Source of the DNA: Gemmataceae bacterium
GTDB taxonomy: Bacteria; Planctomycetota; Planctomycetia; Gemmatales; Gemmataceae
Assembly: GCA_028288765.1 (NCBI GenBank)
Contig: JAQGHQ010000272.1
Span: 1 to 64,000 of the forward strand
Length of the DNA: 64,000 bases
Direction of reading: 5' to 3'
The translations under genes were made by a program, and so were the position numbers. The number at the start of each line of letters is the position of its first letter. The first letter of the stretch is position 1. The notes beneath the pieces were generated by a model. It did no database searches. It saw nothing but the letters and a program-made list of their open reading frames with translations, and was not told where the DNA came from. This document shows, one piece after another, positions 52,801 to 60,159 of the stretch.

Positions 52801-53440
52801 AGCCCGGGTTGTGCTTGCCGACCCGGTCGGGTATGGGCTGTGGGTCACCGCCACGGACGTTCAGCTGGAGGAGGTCGCCCGGCACTACAAGGTGGGGTCC
52901 GACGCCGACCTGAAGGGCGTGGCCCAGGCCCAGTTGTGGCTGTACAACCGGCAGGACCCGCGGACCGGGCAGTGGTCGGTCGAGGGGTCGGGAAAGGTCG
53001 ACGTCCCGGCCGGGCGGATGTACAACCTGCCGGTCCTGCTCGACCTGGTGAAGGTGCTCAAGCTCCAGACCCCGGACAAGACCGCGTTCGAGGAGGCCCA
53101 CGCGACCTTCCGGATCCAGGGCGACCGGGTCAAGGTGGACCAGCTCGACCTGATCGGGAAGGCGGTGTGCGTCGGCGGGACGGGGGAGGTGGACAGCTCC
53201 GGGGAGTACATCCGGTTCGAGTTCTACATGCTCGGGTCCGAGATCCTCGCCAGGCTGGTGAACACCCCGGTCGGGGACCTGAGTGCGTTCCTGAGCCGGA
53301 ACCTGTTCGTCAAGATCAAGCTGACCCGGGAGAACGGCGTGCTGAAGTACAAGCCGGAGCCGGTCCCCGCGGTCACCGAGCCGGTGAAGGCGATCACCGA
53401 CCGGCTCCGGAGCCGCGCGGCGAAGATGATGGGGAAGTGA
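49859..53440 (+). CDS. AsmA-like inner-membrane protein (bridge-type lipid transport family)
   Basis: A 1193-aa protein from ATG 49859. One N-terminal membrane helix (RGLILTGVAALVALGWVAN) is followed by a very long periplasmic region. The start of this region has the AsmA pattern: LNEQFEGVEVHVGSARMRI, then repeated beta segments such as LVIRKVELENPEVHLDRTPDG. The C-terminal portion (about 1040-1190) is an AsmA-type domain with VKVLKLQTPDKTAFEEAHATF, EFYMLGSEILARLVNTP and a basic tail. AsmA/TamB/YhdP relatives form long grooves that move phospholipids to the outer membrane. A low-complexity linker at about 810-850 contains a hairpin at DNA level. The next gene encodes an LptF/LptG permease. 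Confidence 0.85.
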   Translation: MRVAVRNWLIRGLILTGVAALVALGWVANSWVSPERVREQVIASLNEQFEGVEVHVGSARMRILGGIAVKDLKLIRRGAAPDQPFFHAPAAVLYHDKEQLNRGRLVIRKVELENPEVHLDRTPDGQWNLGEVLRPGPADRPVPTFSAKGATLTLTDHGPDALPALRLTDARFTLMNDPLPVLTLTAEASAQGYGPVQVRARLNRITRQASVWLELPEFPLGEAAAVATERFAPALGGHPGKLTATAAVKAELTYSPESSPTWRYDVRLEMSGGRLDHPDLPWPVEKIAAKLRYVDGRVRVEEATARVGPAQVRVSLETRADRGPEPGGAGQKTALGPPPAAPGRAAPPDPDAFARVEDRVQRLDVTVSGVPLDDALFARLGEAGAKAKRVLSPTGTAEVVYKFAREATGWKREFEVRPQAAGVTYEKFRYPVAEVQGSVRRTVTHAGGANTLIDLRGKVAGQSVTLKGQLYGDGPDPAVNLRVAGTNVPLDDALIAAFPGKYPELIRQFRATGRADFVAEIVRRPGADHFENEFRVEIRDATVKYTQFPYLFEKVKGRVIVRVTAPATQSGEPAPDRDEIILDGFTGAHGGATVWLHGSKRPVPGSRDRKLVLQIGGNGCPVDADLKSALAALKLDDIWSSFSPRGSLTFAADVEILDRAAPPARPDDEPPFNKAADLKLTFNFYGPTVTPAFFPYELTDLSGWLEYKSGRVDLAHLAGRHGESRLKLTAGEVRFYPDGVVWANLGGLEIKPLVADPALLGAFPAKLRAAAGEVKLKGGADLTVKHLVVLTPPPASLPPPEPLPIAPAAGNSFPGTSLEQGGGQTPGASSPPSFFGTGIGGPDPSVTARGQAPVAAAPPRPFPVAVPPQTLPTASRPDPVVYWDAELNLGGASLEIGVPWESVFGRVGCRGRYEGTHLGLVLGNVYLDQATVARQPVTVVKAHVRAAPQQPDPARPGQFLPPVLLFTDVSGALFHGVVGGAARVVLADPVGYGLWVTATDVQLEEVARHYKVGSDADLKGVAQAQLWLYNRQDPRTGQWSVEGSGKVDVPAGRMYNLPVLLDLVKVLKLQTPDKTAFEEAHATFRIQGDRVKVDQLDLIGKAVCVGGTGEVDSSGEYIRFEFYMLGSEILARLVNTPVGDLSAFLSRNLFVKIKLTRENGVLKYKPEPVPAVTEPVKAITDRLRSRAAKMMGK
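52303..52325. repeat. hairpin inside the AsmA-like coding region
   Basis: CACCTCCCT at 52303-52311 is perfectly inverted at 52317-52325 with a 5-base loop. It encodes part of the low-complexity linker (about residues 810-850), which looks like an in-frame insertion of a small palindromic element. The flanking codons also differ from the strong GC bias of the gene. Confidence 0.6.
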
Positions 53441-53458
53441 GTCGTCCGATTGCGGAGT

Positions 53459-53561
53459 GCGGATTTCGGATTGTGGATTAAAAACCCGGCCAAATCCGGG
53501 CCTCTTTGCCCACCGGGAGAATGCGAGCCCGGCTGTTTTCATGCCGCAATCCGAAATCCGC
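53459..53561. repeat. inverted repeat before the LptF/LptG gene
   Basis: GCGGATTTCGGATTGTGG at 53459-53476 is inverted at 53544-53561 with one mismatch. It fills most of the space between the AsmA-like gene and the permease gene. The ATTTCGGATT core is close to the outer arms at 31315 and 31491. Confidence 0.75.
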
Positions 53562-53584
53562 AAGCCGAAATCAGAGGGCGGGTC

Positions 53585-54832
53585 ATGCTGTTCGGCAGTA
53601 CCCTGAACCGGACGATCTTCTCGGAGCTGGTGAAGGTCTTCCTGATGGCGCTCGGGGCCCTGACCGGGCTGTTCCTACTGGCCGGACTGATCCAGCAGGC
53701 GAGCCAGCTCGGCCTGTCCCCGATGCAGGTGCTGACGGTCATCCCGCTGTTCGTCCCGAGCACCCTCCCGTACACGATCCCGGCCACCACCCTGTTCGCG
53801 TCGTGCGTCGTATACGGCCGGCTGGCCCACGACAACGAGGTGGTCGCGGTCAAGGCCGCCGGGGTCCACCTGTTCACGATCCTGAAGCCGGCCCTGGCCC
53901 TGGGGGTCGCCACCACCGCGGTCACCGCCTGGCTGTACTACTCGGTCATCCCGGAGACCCAGCAGCAGTTCCAGCGCGAGATCCTGAAAGACCCGGAAGA
54001 GATGATGTACAACCAGCTCCGCCGGGAGCGGTGCTTCAAACCCACGAACTTCCCGTACGCCATCTACGTCCGGGACGTGCAGGGCCGGCGGCTCCTGGAC
54101 ATGGTGTTGAAGCAGCGGGCGAAGGCGCGGAACCCGCAGAGCGGGGCCGAGGTGATGACCGGGACCGGGTACGAGACCGTCCTCTGGACCCGGGAGGCCC
54201 GGCTCCGGATCGACGTCGCCGAGGGCAAACTGTACATCGACCCGGACCGGTTCGTGATCTACAACCACAACACCCACGGGGTCAGCCAGCGGACCGGCCC
54301 GCTCCAGCTCGACCTCCCCGACGCCCTGACCGCGGCCGAGGGGCGGAACCGGCCGATGTCCCTGCCCTGGGACGGCCTCGGCCCGCGGATCGTGGAGCTG
54401 GAACAGGACCGGGCGGACAAGGAGGCCAAGCGGGCGGACGCCTGGGAGAAGACGGCCCGGCTCCCGGAGAGCGACTTCAAGCGGACCGCCCAGGCGCAGC
54501 AGGACGGGCACTACAAGGCCCAGATCGAGAACGTGACCCGGATGATCCGGAACGTCGAGGCCGAGTACTACATGCGGCCGGCGCTGGCGGCCGGGTGCCT
54601 GGTGTTCGCGCTGATCGGGTGCCCGGTCGGGATCTGGGCGAACCGGGCCGACTACCTGAGCACGTTCGTGATCTGCTTCCTGCCGTCGATGTTCGTGTAC
54701 TACCCGCTCCTGTTGGCCGGGTCGAACATGGGGAAGGACGGGAAGCTGCCGCTGGGGCTGGGGTGCTGGGCGGCGAACATCGTGGTCGGCGCCGCCGGCC
54801 TGGTCCTGACGTGGCGGCTGCTGCGGCGGTGA
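53585..54832 (+). CDS. LptF/LptG-family lipopolysaccharide transport permease
   Basis: A 415-aa inner-membrane protein from ATG 53585, preceded by GAGGG. The N-terminus TLNRTIFSELVKVFLMALGA is followed by membrane helices at about 15-40, 50-85 and 100-125. A periplasmic beta-jellyroll domain spans about 130-290, and three C-terminal helices lie at about 330-410 (PALAAGCLVFALIGCPVGIW). This is the YjgP/YjgQ layout. LptF and LptG form the channel of the Lpt ABC exporter, which lifts lipopolysaccharide to the outer membrane. Only one of the two is present here, and LptB is absent. A long coiled segment (EQDRADKEAKRADAWEK) in the periplasmic part is unusual. Confidence 0.9.
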   Translation: MLFGSTLNRTIFSELVKVFLMALGALTGLFLLAGLIQQASQLGLSPMQVLTVIPLFVPSTLPYTIPATTLFASCVVYGRLAHDNEVVAVKAAGVHLFTILKPALALGVATTAVTAWLYYSVIPETQQQFQREILKDPEEMMYNQLRRERCFKPTNFPYAIYVRDVQGRRLLDMVLKQRAKARNPQSGAEVMTGTGYETVLWTREARLRIDVAEGKLYIDPDRFVIYNHNTHGVSQRTGPLQLDLPDALTAAEGRNRPMSLPWDGLGPRIVELEQDRADKEAKRADAWEKTARLPESDFKRTAQAQQDGHYKAQIENVTRMIRNVEAEYYMRPALAAGCLVFALIGCPVGIWANRADYLSTFVICFLPSMFVYYPLLLAGSNMGKDGKLPLGLGCWAANIVVGAAGLVLTWRLLRR

Positions 54833-54867
54833 CCGGATACCCCACTCGGGCAGCCCGACCGAACAGC

Positions 54868-54938
54868 CGTAGGGCCGGCTGTGCCGGCCTCTTCGGATCG
54901 ACATCCCGGGGGCCGCGGCCGGCACAGCCGGCCCTACG
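54868..54938. repeat. perfect 22-bp inverted repeat
   Basis: CGTAGGGCCGGCTGTGCCGGCC at 54868-54889 is matched exactly in inverse at 54917-54938. It lies downstream of the LptF/LptG gene and the convergent small membrane gene, where it could serve both as a bidirectional transcript-end hairpin. The GTAGGGC...GCCCTAC form links it to the element at 36124. Confidence 0.85.
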
Positions 54939-55003
54939 AGATCGCTGACCGGCCTCTTTGCACCCGGAGCTGGTCGCTTCAGAATTGGTACCGACTGGTC
55001 CGG

Positions 55004-55195
55004 CTACTTCGGCCGCGGGCCGCGGCCGTACCGGCGGGACCGTTCCTCGTCCTCCCGCCGCAGGTCCCGACGGACCTTCAGCACGTACAGGCCGACCGCC
55101 AACCCGACGACGACGAAGAACCCGACAAAGCCCAGGGCGATCGGGTCCCCGTCCGCCAGCTGCTCGAGGAATCTGGAGATCGCCCGGCCCCGCAT
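55004..55195 (-). CDS. small single-helix membrane protein, 63 aa
   Basis: Starts at ATG 55195 with GAGGG upstream. One membrane helix (ALGFVGFFVVVGLAVGLYV) at about 20-38 is followed by a basic, highly charged tail (RRDLRREDEERSRRYG). It should sit in the inner membrane with the tail in the cytoplasm. It lies 34 bases after the Sua5-like gene on the same strand, so they are probably co-transcribed. No function is recognised. Confidence 0.7.
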   Translation of the reverse strand: MRGRAISRFLEQLADGDPIALGFVGFFVVVGLAVGLYVLKVRRDLRREDEERSRRYGRGPRPK

Positions 55196-55229
55196 GACGT
55201 GCCCTCGTCGGGTTGGTGGCCGCACGACT

Positions 55230-56213
55230 CTACCGCCCCGCCGCGGCCCGCGTCAACCGGTCCCGGATCGCCGCCCAGGCGGGGGTGTCGGGGGGCAGTT
55301 CGACGACGATCCGGTCGTACCGCCCGTCGTCCAGGGCGTGTAACACCGCGTACAGGTCCGCGGCGTAGACCGCAGGGTCTTCGGCCATCGGTCGGTAGTC
55401 GAACCGAAGGTCGAACCCGACCGAGATCACGCGGAGGCCCGACCGCCTGAACTCGGCATGCACCCGGTCCGCGTCGGCCGCACCGGCCGCCAGGACTACC
55501 GGCGTTTGCGGGCAGTAGTGTTTCTCCATCCGGCCGGGGGACCGGGCCACCCCTTCTCCCGCCGCCCCGGCCTCCACGTGTCCGACGACCTCTTCGAGCA
55601 TCGGCACCGTGATCGGCCCCGGCCGCAGGAGCCGGGCGCCGCCGCCGGTCACGTCGACGACCGTGGACTCGATCCCGCCCGGGCACGGCCCGCCGTCCAA
55701 CACAAGTTCCACCCGGCCGTTCAATCCTTTGAGAACGTGTTCCGCCCGCGTCGGGGAGAGCTCCGTGCTCCGGTTCGCGCTCGGGGCCGCGACCGGTACG
55801 CCCGCCGCCCGGATGAGCGCCCGGGCGACCGGATGGGCCGGGCACCGGACCGCGACCGTCGGCCCACCCGCGGTCACCGCGGCGGGAACTTCCGGTCGTT
55901 TCGGCACGACTAACGTGAGCGGGCCGGGCCAGAACCGCTCGGCCAACTCGGCCGCTATCGCCGGCCAGGCCGCGGCAACGTTTAAAACTTGACCCGGGTC
56001 CGCGACGTGGACGATGACCGGGTTCGTCGCCGGGCGGCCTTTCGCCCCGAAGATGCGGCCGACCGCGGCCGGGTCGAGCGCGTTCGCCCCGAGCCCGTAC
56101 ACGGTTTCCGTCGGGAACGCGACCAACCCGCCGGCCCGGATCACGTCCCCCGCCCGGCCGATCGCCCCGGGGTCCGGGTGGGAGGGGTCGACCGATAGAA
56201 CGAGGGTGTTCAT
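55230..56213 (-). CDS. tsaC: L-threonylcarbamoyladenylate synthase (Sua5/YrdC/YwlC family)
   Basis: A 327-aa enzyme from ATG 56213 that makes threonylcarbamoyl-AMP from threonine, bicarbonate and ATP for the t6A modification of ANN-decoding tRNAs. The catalytic YrdC domain (about 10-200) has GGLVAFPTETVYGLGANAL, FGAKGRPATNPVIVHV and RCPAHPVARALI, followed by SANRSTELSPT. A C-terminal Sua5 domain (about 215-327) is present, so it is the long Sua5-type rather than the short TsaC-type protein. It is followed by a small membrane-protein gene. Confidence 0.95.
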   Translation of the reverse strand: MNTLVLSVDPSHPDPGAIGRAGDVIRAGGLVAFPTETVYGLGANALDPAAVGRIFGAKGRPATNPVIVHVADPGQVLNVAAAWPAIAAELAERFWPGPLTLVVPKRPEVPAAVTAGGPTVAVRCPAHPVARALIRAAGVPVAAPSANRSTELSPTRAEHVLKGLNGRVELVLDGGPCPGGIESTVVDVTGGGARLLRPGPITVPMLEEVVGHVEAGAAGEGVARSPGRMEKHYCPQTPVVLAAGAADADRVHAEFRRSGLRVISVGFDLRFDYRPMAEDPAVYAADLYAVLHALDDGRYDRIVVELPPDTPAWAAIRDRLTRAAAGR

Positions 56214-56294
56214 CAGAAACCCTTCCCCCCGAGTTCTCCCGGGGGCGGGAATGCCTGCGGCCCGCGGCATCTCGCCGTTCGAGGTAAGGCAGGT

Positions 56295-56405
56295 GGCAGG
56301 AGAAAACCGACCCGGCCAGAGGCTGGGTGCCACGGGCGGCTTGTTGTCCGCCCGTGTGGTCTGCCCTCCCGAGCACACGGGCGGACAAGCCGCCCGTGGC
56401 ACCCA
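56295..56405. repeat. dispersed repeat copy D with large palindrome
   Basis: GGCAGGAGAAAACCGACCCGG at 56295 onward begins the family also seen at 2881, 21725 and 36084. It continues into a near-perfect inverted repeat: 56324-56358 and 56374-56405 pair over 32 bases, the left arm having three extra bases (TTG). The right arm is followed by a short tail. It sits in the divergent promoter space of the Sua5-like and TPR genes. Confidence 0.8.
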
Positions 56406-56558
56406 CAGACGGGTCATTCATTTCCTACCACGTGCCTAAGAAGACCCGGATGCGGAGGTTCACACCCCCCATTCGTTCCGCCGGTGAGTAGGATGTGATA
56501 CAACCATATGGTACGTCGTCCGCACGCGCCGCGACTCCCCCGAGGAGACGGATCCGTC

Positions 56559-58028
56559 ATGTCCGACCCGACCCCGACCCTTCCGACCCCGACGGCGGAG
56601 CAGAAGCGGATCGCCCTGGACAGCTTCAACCGGGCGAAGGAGGCGATCCCGTCCGGGAACCTGGACTACGCGATCGCCCTCCTGCTCACCTGCTGCCGGC
56701 TGGACCCGGCGAACTTCCACTACCGCCAGACCCTCCGCAAGACCCAGAAGGACAAGTACGGGAGCAACCTCCGGGGGAGCCGGTTCGCGTTCTTCTCGAC
56801 CCCCCGGTGGAAGGCGAAGGTGAAGGCCGCGAAGCGGGGCCGGGACTACCTCCGGGTGCTCGAGACCGCCGAGCAGGTGCTCTACCGCAACCCGTGGGAC
56901 CTGGGCACCCAGATGGACATGGCCGAGGCGTTCGACGCCCTCGGGCTCGGCGACCTCGCCGTCTTCTCCCTCGACCAGGCCCGGCAGAAGTACCCCAAGG
57001 ACGCCACCCTCAACCGGGCCCTCGCCCGGCTGTTCGAGAAGCGGGGCGATTACCAGAAGGCGATCGTCCTCTGGCAGCTGGTGAAGGAGAAGAACCCGGC
57101 GGACGTGGAGGCCGCCCACAAGGCCAAGGACCTGGCGGCGAGCGAGACGATCCAGAAGGGGCAGTACGAGGAGGCCGCGTCCGGGACGAAGGAATCGCCT
57201 GTCCTCAGCCGGATCGAGTCCCGGGCGGTCGGGCAGCAGGACAAACTGGCCCGGGACGTCGACCCGGTCCGCAAGCGGATCGAGGCCGACCCCACCGAGC
57301 CGTCGCTCTACATCCAGCTGGCGAACGTGTACCGCAAGCACGGCCAGGACGACCGGGCCCGGGCCGCCCTCCAGCAGGGGCTGGGGCCGACCGGGAACGC
57401 CTTCCAGCTCCAGCTCGCCCTGATGGAACTCGACATCGTCCCGGTCCGCAAAAACCTCGACCTGACCGAGGGCAAGCTCCGCGCCCTGAAGGACAAAACT
57501 CGCAAGGCCGACGCCGACGGCGCCGACACCGACGAGGACGAGGAGCCGTTGTCGGAGGAGGAGCTGATCAAGTTCCGGTTGAAGCTGTTGAAGGAGATCA
57601 ACAGCCGGGAGATCGACGTCTTCCGGGTCCGGGCGGATCGGTTCCCGAACGAGACCAGTCACCGGCTCGAACTCGGCGTGAGGCTGCTCAAGGCGGACCT
57701 GGCCGAGGAGGCGATTACCGAGCTGCAACAGGTCCGGCGGGACGAACGGTTAAAGTGGAAGGCCGGGTTGTACCTCGGGCTGTGTTTCCGGAAGCGGAAC
57801 AACTGGCGGCTGGCCCAGCGGAACTTCGAGGAATCGCTCGCCGCGTTGCCGCCGGGCGAGGAGGGCGGGAAAAAGGAACTGCTGTACCAGCTCGCCACCG
57901 GCTCGGCCGACAACGGCGACCTCCCCCGGGCGATCGACCTCGGGCACGAACTCGCCAACATGGACTACACCTTCAAAGGCATCGGCAAGCTGCTCGAGGA
58001 GTGGAACGACCGGCTGCAAAATGCGTGA
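56559..58028 (+). CDS. tetratricopeptide-repeat protein, 489 aa
   Basis: Starts at ATG 56559 with GAGGAG about 11 bases before. An upstream in-frame ATG at 56508 is less likely. No signal peptide is seen. The N-terminal half has TPR units such as KEAIPSGNLDYAIALLLTCCR, WDLGTQMDMAEAFDALGLGD and LFEKRGDYQKAIVLWQLVK. An acidic stretch (GADTDEDEEPLSEEE) and a second set of TPR units (LGVRLLKADLAEEAITELQQV, LYLGLCFRKRNNWRLAQRNF) complete it. It is probably a cytoplasmic scaffold. Planctomycetes have many such proteins, and the partner is unknown. Confidence 0.88.
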   Translation: MSDPTPTLPTPTAEQKRIALDSFNRAKEAIPSGNLDYAIALLLTCCRLDPANFHYRQTLRKTQKDKYGSNLRGSRFAFFSTPRWKAKVKAAKRGRDYLRVLETAEQVLYRNPWDLGTQMDMAEAFDALGLGDLAVFSLDQARQKYPKDATLNRALARLFEKRGDYQKAIVLWQLVKEKNPADVEAAHKAKDLAASETIQKGQYEEAASGTKESPVLSRIESRAVGQQDKLARDVDPVRKRIEADPTEPSLYIQLANVYRKHGQDDRARAALQQGLGPTGNAFQLQLALMELDIVPVRKNLDLTEGKLRALKDKTRKADADGADTDEDEEPLSEEELIKFRLKLLKEINSREIDVFRVRADRFPNETSHRLELGVRLLKADLAEEAITELQQVRRDERLKWKAGLYLGLCFRKRNNWRLAQRNFEESLAALPPGEEGGKKELLYQLATGSADNGDLPRAIDLGHELANMDYTFKGIGKLLEEWNDRLQNA

Positions 58029-58046
58029 CGGAGCTCTCGACAGGTC

Positions 58047-58074
58047 ATCAGGATGACCGGGATTCGATCCTGAT
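58047..58074 (+). terminator. hairpin after the TPR gene
   Basis: ATCAGGAT at 58047-58054 is perfectly inverted at 58067-58074 and followed by a pyrimidine-rich run ending before ATG 58114. It is a plausible weak terminator between the TPR gene and the next small gene. Confidence 0.35.
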
Positions 58075-58113
58075 CACTGGAAGCCTGTCCTCCCGTCTTC
58101 CCTATTCTTTCTA

Positions 58114-58440
58114 ATGGCCACGCACTCTATTCGACTCCGCGGGTCCTGGGAAGTCGCCTCCGCCGGCGGTCGAACCCGGTACGCCCGGAAGTTCGGCCGG
58201 CCGCGGACTCTCGACCCGAACGAGCGGGTGTGGCTGGTGTGCGACTCGGTCTTCGGCCCGGCGGGGGTGTTCGTCAATGGCGAACGGGTCGGGACAGTCG
58301 AGGAACCCGGTCGGCCGTTCGCCGCCGAGATTACTCAGCTCCTGAACCCGCGGAACGAAGTCGTTTTCGACACTACTTCGGCCGACCCGCTCGGGGAAGT
58401 CGCCCTGGAGATTCGCCAGTCACCGGGGCGTCCGGGGTAG
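58114..58440 (+). CDS. small beta-sandwich protein resembling a glycosidase sugar-binding domain
   Basis: A 108-aa protein from ATG 58114. There is no signal peptide and no clear ribosome-binding site. The sequence opens SIRLRGSWEVASAGGRTRY and continues with ERVWLVCDSVFGPAGVFVNG and ITQLLNPRNEVVFDTTSADP. This is the strand order of the N-terminal jelly-roll of glycoside hydrolase family 2 (W-V-x-N-G, L-x-P-x-N). It is only this domain and has no catalytic part. It may bind a sugar or may be a remnant. Conserved stand-alone copies occur in planctomycetes to my recollection. Confidence 0.65.
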   Translation: MATHSIRLRGSWEVASAGGRTRYARKFGRPRTLDPNERVWLVCDSVFGPAGVFVNGERVGTVEEPGRPFAAEITQLLNPRNEVVFDTTSADPLGEVALEIRQSPGRPG

Positions 58441-59177
58441 GCTGCCCGTCCAGCTTCAAGCCGACCAGCAGTTCCGTGCTTTATTGAGGCCTCGTTCGCC
58501 AGTGGCCAGGGGTTTCAACCGCGAGCCTTCCGACGGAACGGCCATTCGACGGGCATCTCCTCCCTCGACGTCAACACTCTTTTTGGGCGTACCGGCCGGG
58601 CTCGGGCGGGTGGTGTTGCCGCCAAATCACCGGGCGACCGGCAAGAGCCCGGGCGCGAGTCTCTATCTGAACAAATGTATAGTTAATGAGTTAACGAGAG
58701 TTAACCACCTCCGGGTTGAGTCGTCCAAGGGATGCGCGCCGGTCGAAAAACCTGCAAATCTTAACCAATCTTAACCATTCGCCTTGATTATTTTGCCGGA
58801 AGACGTGTGTGGATCGGGGGTTCCGAAACCGTTTTCGGGGCGCGCGCAACACGTCTCGGGCGGGTGACTGTACGGCCCTGTTGGGACGGCACGACCGTCA
58901 CCGACTTCTGGGTTAACGGGCCATCTGCTCGCGACCCCCGACCGGGCATGCCCAACTCTTGGCCCCCGGCCTCGATGTTTTCGCGATCAACCTCAAATTA
59001 AGGAGCTCATTCAGGTATGTTTTTCAGGTGTTGATCGAGATCCTGACCGAGGCTTGTCGCGGCGGCAAAACATAAGCTACACTTTGGTCTGCAGTCCCCA
59101 TCTTTTCCCGACGGGTGACTGCGCATTTACCGATCGCCCGGACCGAGTAACATCCGCCCGGTCAAGGACTGCGTGCG
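58441..59177. other. intergenic region with AT-rich GTTAAC/TTAACC repeats
   Basis: No gene is supported over 737 bases. Between 58675 and 58790 the DNA turns AT-rich. GTTAAY occurs at 58682, 58690 and 58700, and CTTAACC at 58760 and 58770, the latter as a 10-base direct repeat. The spacings of 8-10 bases suit a helical-phase binding site for a regulator. The rest is ordinary GC-rich spacer. Confidence 0.45.
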
Positions 59178-59951
59178 ATGGCCACGTGCCCGAAGTGCCA
59201 GCTCCCGAACCCGGATTCAGCCGATACGTGCAACTGGTGCGGTCAACACCGGTTCGAGCCGGACGCCGCTCAGGTATCCGGTGTGGCAGTGGTTGCGTCC
59301 GCGGCGGCCGGAGAGGAACAGTCTGGCACCCCGCCCTTGCCGGCTTCAGGGGGATCGGCCCTGGCGCCGCCCCAGTTCTCGTCGCCGCTCGTCGCCTCGT
59401 TCCTTACCCCGAACACCACGCCGCCGGAACACAAGCCACTCCCGTCGCATGTGGGGCTCCTGTTCGCGCGATCGGCCGGCGTGATGAGTACGGCCGCCCC
59501 CGCCCCCGCCGCCGAGAAGACGGCCGGAACGATCCCCGGCCGACCCCCCGCGACCCAGGCGGGCGTGATCGTCCTCCCGAACCCCGCGGCGTGGACGGTT
59601 CCCACGAGCACGCCCACCCCACCGCAGATCCAGCCGAAGCTCGTCGTCATCCGCGGCCAGAAGATCAACTGCGAATACCCGGTGTACGGGGGGCGGAACG
59701 TGATCGGCCGGTTCGCCGACAAGCCGGTCGACATCGATCTCTTCGCCCAGGAGGCGGAAGGGCAGATCTGGAGCTCCCGCTATCACGCCGCGATCACGTT
59801 CGACAGGAACCTGTTACTGATCGAAGACCTGAACAGCCTGAATGGGACCTGGGTGAACGGGGTTCGCCTCCACGCCGGTCAGCAGCGGCCGCTCAAGCCG
59901 AACGACGTGATCCAGATCGGCACCGTACAGTTGAAGGTCGTCGCCGGGTAG
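59178..59951 (+). CDS. zinc-ribbon and FHA-domain protein
   Basis: A 257-aa protein from ATG 59178. A zinc-ribbon at the N-terminus has cysteines 4, 7, 18 and 21 (ATCPKCQLPNPDSADTCNWC). A Pro/Ala/Thr-rich linker (about 30-150) leads to a forkhead-associated domain (about 160-257). Its phosphothreonine-binding landmarks are NVIGRF, IWSSRYHAAI and NSLNGTWVNGVRL. It should read Ser/Thr phosphorylation set by the Hanks-type kinases abundant in planctomycetes. No kinase gene is adjacent. The start has no strong ribosome-binding site. Confidence 0.9.
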   Translation: MATCPKCQLPNPDSADTCNWCGQHRFEPDAAQVSGVAVVASAAAGEEQSGTPPLPASGGSALAPPQFSSPLVASFLTPNTTPPEHKPLPSHVGLLFARSAGVMSTAAPAPAAEKTAGTIPGRPPATQAGVIVLPNPAAWTVPTSTPTPPQIQPKLVVIRGQKINCEYPVYGGRNVIGRFADKPVDIDLFAQEAEGQIWSSRYHAAITFDRNLLLIEDLNSLNGTWVNGVRLHAGQQRPLKPNDVIQIGTVQLKVVAG

Positions 59952-59954
59952 TCG

Positions 59955-60003
59955 GTGAGGTGAGGTAGTGGGGCGGTGAGGTGGTGAGGCGGTGAGGTGG
60001 TGA
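59955..60003 (+). repeat. GGTGAGGTGGTGAGG minisatellite
   Basis: Right after the FHA gene stop is a tract of imperfect GGTGAGG units like those after thiC. A short CCACCACCCC tract lies at 60135-60148 in inverse orientation. The two bracket the hairpin repeat copy at 60037, echoing the layout at 36021-36436. Confidence 0.75.
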
Positions 60004-60036
60004 AACTGACGGGGCGCACCCTTTATCACCGCCTTG

Positions 60037-60110
60037 GTTTGTTAAACCCCTCACTTGGCAGGTGGGCCGCCCCTTTGTGGCGGCCCGGGCCGCGTAAGCC
60101 GTTCGACAAA
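60037..60110 (+). repeat. dispersed hairpin repeat (copy 2)
   Basis: TTTGTTAAACCCC, then a GGGCCGCC (60064-60071)/GGCGGCCC (60079-60086) stem, then TTCGACAAAA. The same block order and spacing occur at 33939-34013 before thiC. The loop sequence differs, but the hairpin is preserved. Confidence 0.65.
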
Positions 60111-60159
60111 ACCAGCCCCGGTCTCAACCGCGAGCACCACCCCACCACCCCATGACACT

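Noticed and set aside
49604-53563. A 1319-codon minus-strand open frame
   Set aside because: It is the antisense shadow of the AsmA-like gene. The plus frame has the membrane helix and family motifs, while the minus product is Arg/Pro/Gly-rich with no features.
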